Below, piece after piece: positions 59,305 through 64,000 of a stretch of DNA of 64,000 nt. A model generated the notes under the pieces. The model saw only the letters and a list, made by a program, of their open reading frames with translations. It searched no databases and was not told the origin of the DNA. The stretch lies in contig NZ_CP016774.1 in assembly GCF_002288105.1 (NCBI RefSeq), forward strand, positions 806,001 to 870,000, written 5' to 3'. Source of the stretch: Candidatus Planktophila versatilis. GTDB taxonomy: Bacteria > Actinomycetota > Actinomycetes > Nanopelagicales > Nanopelagicaceae. Position 1 is the stretch's first letter; each line of letters starts with the position of its first letter. A program made the translations under genes and the position numbers.

Positions 59305-59510
59305 AGGTTTTTGTGCACAGCACAAGAACCTGCTCGGTTAATGTCTTAACTATTTGCTAAGACCGTCGCACCTACAACGCCGACCATGTCTTTCGACTAG
59401 GACCGAAGTGGCTTGTATTCCCTGAAAAGTCAGTTCATACATAGATGCTGAGATGTCACCAGTTTCGCAACTGGTGCGGGGCAAATCTTACCTGCCGCCA
59501 AGGGGTGCAA
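59305..59510 (-). promoter_or_regulatory. rpsB promoter candidate and structured leader
   Basis: Three inverted repeats are read on the minus strand. The first is CACCAGTT-GCGA-AACTGGTG (59457-59476), perfect 8-bp arms with a GNRA loop. The second is GTCTTA-N9-TAAGAC (59343-59363). The third is AGGTT(C)TTGTGC-TGT-GCACAA(A)AACCT (59305-59331), ending just before the Shine-Dalgarno. A possible -10 TAAGAT (59485-59490) with TTTTGC 16 nt upstream precedes them. Feedback control by S2 is plausible; the first hairpin could instead terminate xerC. Confidence 0.5.
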
Positions 59511-59531
59511 AATCCACGCCCAATTCAACGA

Positions 59532-60443
59532 TTACGCCCGAGGATGAGCCTGCTTAAAGGCTTTCTGCAATCTTTCCGTCGATACATGGGTATAGATCTG
59601 GGTAGTGGCAAGGGATGCATGGCCCAATATCTCTTGCACGGTGCGAAGGTCAGCCCCTCCTTCTAGTAGATGTGTTGCAGCTGAATGACGAAGTGCATGT
59701 GGTCCCATTCGCTCAACACCTTCTAAAGCAGAGAGTGCTTCATAGACAACGGTGCGAACTGTGCGCTGATCAATGCGCGCACCGCGAGCACCTAAGAAAA
59801 CAGCTTGGGCTGAGCCACTTCTTGCAATTTCTTCTCTGCCATTTTTTAACCAATCATCTAACGCCTTCATTGCTGGATTACCCAGCGGAATCATGCGCTG
59901 CTTATCGCCTTTACCAATCACTCGTATTGTGTTGCGCTGATAATCGATATCGCCAAGGTCTAGGCCACAGAGTTCTGAAACTCGAGCCCCAGATGCATAG
60001 AGCACTTCGACGATGGCGCAATCACGCTTAGATAGCGGGCTCTCTTCTTCGGCCACGCGCGTGGCAAGTGAATCCATGGCAGTGCTGGCATCACCAACGG
60101 TAAGCACATCTGGCAGGGTGCGATGGCCCTTCGGTGTAGCAAGGGTTGCCCCTATGTCCTTACTTAAGTAGCCCTTCTTAGCAGCCCACTTAGTAAAGAG
60201 GCGGATTGAGACCGCTCTGCGTGAGAGAGTTGTGCGCGCACCGCCAGTTACTTGTTGGGTTGCCAGCCATGAACGAATATTTGCAATCGTTACCACAGAA
60301 ATATCTGCCACGCCTTGGCTAGCAAGGCTTTGGGTGAAACTAGTGAGATCCCCTAGATAAGCACGAATTGTGTGCACTGAAAGCGTGCGCTCTTTTTCGA
60401 GATGGGCAGAGTATTCCGCCAAGATTTTCTCGAAGTGTGACAT
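59532..60443 (-). CDS. xerC: Tyrosine recombinase XerC
   Basis: XerC resolves chromosome dimers at dif together with XerD and FtsK. The 303 residues have an N-terminal SAM-like core-binding domain and all catalytic residues: R in YASGARVSEL, K in GKGDKQRM, HxxR in HALRHSAATHLL, H in GHASLATTQ and the nucleophile Y in IYTHVS (about 284). Its place next to rpsB is the housekeeping actinobacterial location, so it is not a phage integrase. Confidence 0.94.
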   Translation of the reverse strand: MSHFEKILAEYSAHLEKERTLSVHTIRAYLGDLTSFTQSLASQGVADISVVTIANIRSWLATQQVTGGARTTLSRRAVSIRLFTKWAAKKGYLSKDIGATLATPKGHRTLPDVLTVGDASTAMDSLATRVAEEESPLSKRDCAIVEVLYASGARVSELCGLDLGDIDYQRNTIRVIGKGDKQRMIPLGNPAMKALDDWLKNGREEIARSGSAQAVFLGARGARIDQRTVRTVVYEALSALEGVERMGPHALRHSAATHLLEGGADLRTVQEILGHASLATTQIYTHVSTERLQKAFKQAHPRA

Positions 60444-60506
60444 AGATTAAGAATATCTCCCGTAGTCACGATATCCCCGTCATAAACCGATGCGGATAAG
60501 CAACAT

Positions 60507-60764
60507 TTGGACTACCGTGTGAAGGTGCGAATCCGGGTTTCTGAGTCTGTCTCTGTTCCATCTATTTCTCGCAGCGAGAATGGCTCAGTTGAACTCCTGA
60601 TTAATACCGAACTCTCCTATGAAGATATCAAGGCATTCATGGGAGATTTACTCACCGATGACGAGTACCTGATTTTCTACACCTTATGGGCTGATGATCT
60701 ATCAGAGCGAAGTTTCATTCCGATTGAAGGCACTACCGACTTCTTCATCGAAAGCCGTTCGTAA
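60507..60764 (+). CDS. Unrecognised 85-residue protein
   Basis: I do not recognise this protein. The frame opens with TTG at 60507; a GTG four codons on (60519) is an alternative. Neither has a strong Shine-Dalgarno, so a leaderless mRNA is possible. The sequence has a beta-rich first third (VKVRIRVSESVSV) and an acidic, aromatic second half (GDLLTDDEYLIFYTLWADD). There is no signal peptide or membrane segment. It is divergent from xerC and ends one base from the convergent XRE regulator. Confidence 0.6.
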   Translation: MDYRVKVRIRVSESVSVPSISRSENGSVELLINTELSYEDIKAFMGDLLTDDEYLIFYTLWADDLSERSFIPIEGTTDFFIESRS

Positions 60765-60765
60765 A

Positions 60766-61017
60766 CTAACGCTTATCTAACGCGCCCAAGACAATCAATA
60801 AAGTTTCAGGCGAAACTTCTAGAACCTCACATAGGGGTGCAATCACATCAATTGATGGCCGGCGATCATGTCGGAAGTAGCGCGAGATAGTTCCGCGATC
60901 GAGTCCGACCAGATTGGCAAATTCTTCATAGCTGCGAATATCTAGTTTCTTAAGTCTTTGGGCCAGCCAATCGGATGACTCAGTCTTGGTGTATCTGCGA
61001 CTGAGCATCTTGGTCAT
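60766..61017 (-). CDS. XRE-family helix-turn-helix protein
   Basis: This small regulator of 83 residues (MTKMLSRRYTK start at 61017) has one Cro/CI HTH domain, SYEEFANLVGLDRGTISRYFRHDRRPSIDVIAPLCEVL, filling most of the protein. The frame is open upstream into cimA, but ATG 61017 is preceded by TACTTT six bases away, which could be the -10 of a leaderless promoter. It lies 31 nt after cimA. Target genes are unknown. Confidence 0.78.
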   Translation of the reverse strand: MTKMLSRRYTKTESSDWLAQRLKKLDIRSYEEFANLVGLDRGTISRYFRHDRRPSIDVIAPLCEVLEVSPETLLIVLGALDKR

Positions 61018-61048
61018 GGGTAAAAAGTACAGGAGGTAGGCGAAATTT

Positions 61049-62638
61049 CTACTCCGACTTGCGACCCTGGCGTAGTAGACCAAAGGTAAGGGCATCTTCT
61101 AGCGCCATAGCCGAGGCGGCAATCACGTTCTCGTGCACACCCACGGTATTCCACTCACCCTTTCCATCTGAAGTTTCAATCAGAACGCGAGTAACTGCCC
61201 CCGTGCCCAGGCGACCTTCCAGGATGCGCACTTTATAGTCAGTGAGTTCAAGTGCGGAAAGTTCTGGGTAAAGCTGATTGAGTCCGGCGCGAAGTGCAGT
61301 ATCAAATGCGTTCACCGGACCATTACCAACACCAGAACATGTGATTTCTTTGCCTTGGGCGGTAACTGTTACCTCTGCTTTTGTCAGAATCACATTATTG
61401 GCACCGCGTTCAGTTGTGGTGAGCCAGTGATCAATGGTGAAAAATGATGGGCGCTTTCCGGTTGCTTCTTCACGTAGCAAGAGTTCAAATGAGGCATCGG
61501 CTGCTTCAAAGGTGAAGCCGCGAGCTTCCATCTCTTTAACGCGCTCAACAACGCGACCGATGAGTTCGCGGTCGCCATTGAGATCAACTCCGAGTTCCAT
61601 GGACTTTAATTCAACTGAAGCACGACCTGCCATATCAGAGACCAACATCCGCATATCGTTTCCAACAGATTCTGGATCTTCATGTTGATATAGCGCCGGA
61701 TCAACTTTAATGGCAGATGCGTGAAGTCCGGCCTTATGTGCAAAGGCTGAGACACCGGTATATGGCTGGCGCGGTGATGGCGAAATATTGGTTACTTCAG
61801 CAACTGCATGGGAGATGCGAAATGCCTCACGCAGTGCGTTCTGGGGCAGAACTTCTTTCTTCTTCTTCAATTCAAAGTTAGCAATGATTGTGACCAGGTC
61901 AGCGTTACCTGTGCGCTCACCGTAACCATTGAGTGTTCCCTGCACGTGTGTCACACCGGCCTTGACTGCTGCCATTGAATTAGCAACTGCGCAGCCAGTG
62001 TCATTGTGGCAATGGATACCAAGTCGAGCAGAGGAGGCACCGAGAATATCGTGCACCACATCTGCAATTTCATCAGGGAGCATTCCACCGTTGGTATCAC
62101 ACAGTGCAATCACATCTGCGCCAGCTTCTGCTGCAACTCGAACTACTTCTAGAGCATAAGCACGATTAGCGCGATAGCCATCAAAGAAGTGCTCGGCATC
62201 AAGAAAAACTCGCTGGCCCTCTTGACGTAAGTGCGTCACTGAATCGCGAATCATTTCTAAGTTTTCAGCCAGCGTTGTTTTCAGCGCTAGCTCCACATGT
62301 CGGTCATATGACTTTGCCACCAGTGTTACGGCCGGCGCCCCTGAGTCACGAAGTGCGCCAAGTAATACATCATCTGCTGCCTTCACATTCGGGCGACGGG
62401 TGGCACCAAATGCCACAAAGGTGGCGTTCTTAAGTTTTAGCTCTTTCTTGGCCAGAGCAAAGAATTCAGTATCTTTTGGGTTGGCACCTGGCCAGCCGCC
62501 TTCGATAAATCCAACACCGAGATCATCAAGATGGCGCGCAATAGTGAGCTTGTCGTGAACTGAAAGGTTTAAGCCTTCTTGCTGTGCACCATCTCGAAGG
62601 GTGGTGTCATAGATATGAAAGGCATCGCTGATGCTCAC
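61049..62638 (-). CDS. cimA: (R)-citramalate synthase CimA
   Basis: CimA condenses pyruvate and acetyl-CoA to citramalate, opening a threonine-independent isoleucine route. The protein is homologous to 2-isopropylmalate synthase, with YDTTLRDGAQQEGLNLS, the GGWPGANPKD segment, the HCHNDTGCAVANS metal site and a C-terminal LeuA allosteric domain (about 400-525). The GGWPGANP signature separates CimA from LeuA. The start is taken at GTG 62638 overlapping the ilvE stop (GTGA), preceded by AAAGG; an ATG seven codons upstream (62659) is also open. Confidence 0.93.
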   Translation of the reverse strand: MSISDAFHIYDTTLRDGAQQEGLNLSVHDKLTIARHLDDLGVGFIEGGWPGANPKDTEFFALAKKELKLKNATFVAFGATRRPNVKAADDVLLGALRDSGAPAVTLVAKSYDRHVELALKTTLAENLEMIRDSVTHLRQEGQRVFLDAEHFFDGYRANRAYALEVVRVAAEAGADVIALCDTNGGMLPDEIADVVHDILGASSARLGIHCHNDTGCAVANSMAAVKAGVTHVQGTLNGYGERTGNADLVTIIANFELKKKKEVLPQNALREAFRISHAVAEVTNISPSPRQPYTGVSAFAHKAGLHASAIKVDPALYQHEDPESVGNDMRMLVSDMAGRASVELKSMELGVDLNGDRELIGRVVERVKEMEARGFTFEAADASFELLLREEATGKRPSFFTIDHWLTTTERGANNVILTKAEVTVTAQGKEITCSGVGNGPVNAFDTALRAGLNQLYPELSALELTDYKVRILEGRLGTGAVTRVLIETSDGKGEWNTVGVHENVIAASAMALEDALTFGLLRQGRKSE

Positions 62639-63717
62639 AGCGCAACCTTTTGCATCCAACCGTGCTTATCTTCCGTGGTGCCATGTTGGATTGCCAATAA
62701 ATGATTACGAATCTGCATCGTGATGGTGCCGGGTTCACCGTCGCCAGTTACCCAGGTGCCCATCGCAGACTTAGCTTGACCGACAGGTGAAACAACAGCT
62801 GCTGTGCCACAGGCAAAGATTTCGGTGATCTCACCGGAAGTCACACCTTCACGCCAGTCATCGATAGAGAGCATGACTTCCTCTGTCTTGTAACCAAGGT
62901 CTTTGGCTACTGAAAGAATTGAGTCACGAGTAATTCCAGGCAACAAAGTTCCGGTTAACTTAGGAGTTATCACAGTTGCATCGGCGCCTTTACCTTTAAC
63001 AAAGTAGAGGTTCATGCCGCCCATCTCTTCTACCCATTTACGTTCTTTGGCATCGATCCAGACAACCTGATCGCATCCCTCTTTTGCGGCAGCTTTCTGA
63101 GCGATCAGTGAGGCAGCGTAGTTTCCGCCACACTTTGCTTCACCTGTTCCACCTTGAGCTGCCCGAACATATTCAGTTGAGATCCAGACCGAGACTGCCT
63201 TGGATGGATCAAAATATGCTCCTGCTGGAGTGGCAATGAGCAGATAGGTGGCCTTATTTGCTGGCCGCACACCAAGTCCGACTTCTGTTGCAATCATAAA
63301 TGGGCGAATATAAAGAGCTTCTCCGATTTTTCCTGGAACCCAACCAGCATCTTGCTTTACCAGAGTTTGAATTGTCTCTAAGAACAACGCTTCTGGCATT
63401 TCCGGAAGTGCAAGACGGTTGGCAGATTTAGCAAAGCGTCGAGCATTTGCCTCCGGGCGAAAGAGTGCGATGCCGCCATCAGGTTGGCGATAAGCCTTCA
63501 TGCCTTCAAAGATTTCCTGTCCGTAATGAAAGACTGCAGTTGCCGGATCGAGTGTAATCGGGCCGTAAGGCTTGAGCTCTGGCTCTTGCCATCCCCCACT
63601 TTCAGTCCACTCACATACGACCATATGGTCGGTGTAATACTTTCCAAAACCACAGTTGGCGACTTTTTCTTCGCGCTCTGCGGTAGGAACAGCGTGTGGA
63701 TTTAGAGTGATCTTCAT
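62635..63717 (-). CDS. ilvE: Branched-chain amino acid aminotransferase
   Basis: IlvE is the PLP enzyme making the final transamination to leucine, isoleucine and valine. The 360 residues show the PLP lysine in EAKCGGNYAASL, FHYGQEIFEGMKAY and the C-terminal EIFACGTAAVVSPVG. It starts immediately after leuB (TAA then ATG) and is coupled to cimA downstream. Confidence 0.96.
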   Translation of the reverse strand: MKITLNPHAVPTAEREEKVANCGFGKYYTDHMVVCEWTESGGWQEPELKPYGPITLDPATAVFHYGQEIFEGMKAYRQPDGGIALFRPEANARRFAKSANRLALPEMPEALFLETIQTLVKQDAGWVPGKIGEALYIRPFMIATEVGLGVRPANKATYLLIATPAGAYFDPSKAVSVWISTEYVRAAQGGTGEAKCGGNYAASLIAQKAAAKEGCDQVVWIDAKERKWVEEMGGMNLYFVKGKGADATVITPKLTGTLLPGITRDSILSVAKDLGYKTEEVMLSIDDWREGVTSGEITEIFACGTAAVVSPVGQAKSAMGTWVTGDGEPGTITMQIRNHLLAIQHGTTEDKHGWMQKVAL

Positions 63718-64000
63718 TTACTTCACCAATGCTGCTAACGCTGAACCCACTTCAGTGGTGCTGCGCTTTGTCGTCCCACGTGATGCGAGATCACTTGCGA
63801 CAGCTCTTTCAACATCGCGCGCCGCATCATGGAGCTTTAAGTGATCGAGCATCATTGAAATAGACATCACTGTCGCTGTTGGGTCAGCGATATTCTTACC
63901 TGCGATGTCAGGTGCTGATCCGTGCACAGGTTCAAACATGGATGGGAATTGACCCGTTGGGTTGATATTGCCAGAGGCGGCAAGGCCGATACCACCACAA
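63718..64000 (-). CDS. leuB: 3-isopropylmalate dehydrogenase (C-terminal part, 5' end outside window)
   Basis: LeuB oxidatively decarboxylates 3-isopropylmalate. The last ~93 codons are present and run off the right edge. [28 protein letters not shown] is the NAD-binding signature of the family. The stop adjoins the ilvE ATG, giving a leuB-ilvE-cimA operon for branched-chain amino acids. Confidence 0.93.
   Translation of the reverse strand, partial: CGGIGLAASGNINPTGQFPSMFEPVHGSAPDIAGKNIADPTATVMSISMMLDHLKLHDAARDVERAVASDLASRGTTKRSTTEVGSALAALVK

Noticed and set aside
59532-60443. Tyrosine recombinase considered as a sign of an integrated element
   Set aside because: It is the housekeeping XerC next to rpsB; no attachment-site duplication or phage genes nearby.
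60507-61017. Toxin-antitoxin pair (85-aa protein plus XRE regulator)
   Set aside because: The genes are convergent rather than in one operon and the small protein has no toxin motif.

Overview
The window is a dense stretch of actinobacterial core chromosome. Gene content and order match the conserved actinobacterial blocks ftsY-smc-rnc-rpmF-DUF177-sepIVA, recA-recX-DUF3046-clgR-cinA-pgsA-rimO-ftsK-rnj-dapA-thyX, dapB-M16-pnp-rpsO-ribF-truB-rbfA-infB-nusA-rimP-proS, ispG-rip1-dxr and rlmN-cdsA-frr-pyrH-tsf-rpsB. Base composition is roughly balanced by eye, far below a typical high-GC actinobacterium. Spacers are tiny, and about a dozen same-strand pairs overlap by ATGA/GTGA. Together this suggests a small, streamlined actinobacterium such as the freshwater acI group (Nanopelagicales, 'Ca. 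Planktophila/Nanopelagicus'). The lineage is an inference; no marker gene proves it.

Layout, almost all on the minus strand. 1-9.2 kb: chromosome segregation and secretion (ftsY, smc), RNase III, L32, DUF177, SepIVA-like protein, coaD, rsmD, recG. 9.3-14.1 kb: rpmB, thiL, an Lrp-type RAM protein, ddl-gpsA-plsC (cell wall and phospholipid precursors) and an HU protein with a lysine/alanine tail. 14.3-17.2 kb: leuCD with a divergent IclR regulator. 17.2-23.7 kb: recX-recA under a LexA-type SOS box shared with a divergent yaaA, then DUF3046, TetR, ClgR, cinA, pgsA, rimO and a RodZ-like membrane protein. 23.8-29.5 kb: ftsK, RNase J, dapA, thyX. 29.6-30.6 kb: azlCD exporter on the plus strand. 30.6-44.8 kb: small redoxin, dapB, M16 protease, pnp, rpsO, ribF, truB, rbfA, infB, nusA, rimP, a TauE/SafE-type transporter, proS. 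44.8-48.3 kb: ispG, rip1/rseP, dxr. 48.3-54.3 kb: a polyamine block (potDABC, an aminobutyraldehyde dehydrogenase, a DinB-fold protein) sitting between dxr and rlmN. 54.3-60.4 kb: rlmN, cdsA, frr, pyrH, tsf, rpsB, xerC. 60.5-64 kb: an unrecognised small protein, an XRE regulator, cimA, ilvE and the 3' part of leuB.

The genes form working groups. leuCD, leuB, ilvE and cimA build leucine and isoleucine from pyruvate, with citramalate replacing threonine as the isoleucine precursor. dapA and dapB feed lysine and peptidoglycan. dxr and ispG belong to the MEP isoprenoid route. pgsA, cdsA, gpsA and plsC make phospholipids. RNase III, RNase J and PNPase form the RNA decay set. potDABC plus the dehydrogenase would import polyamines and burn them to GABA.

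I see no insertion sequence, prophage, CRISPR array, tRNA or rRNA. I did not find a convincing undescribed multi-gene system. The observations most worth a second look are regulatory or start-site features: a CTG start for rnc, an apparent non-ATG/GTG/TTG start for recX overlapping the recA stop, a leaderless IclR promoter, structured leaders at rpsB and rpsO-pnp, the polyamine cassette coupled to dxr, and convergent gene pairs with essentially no spacer.
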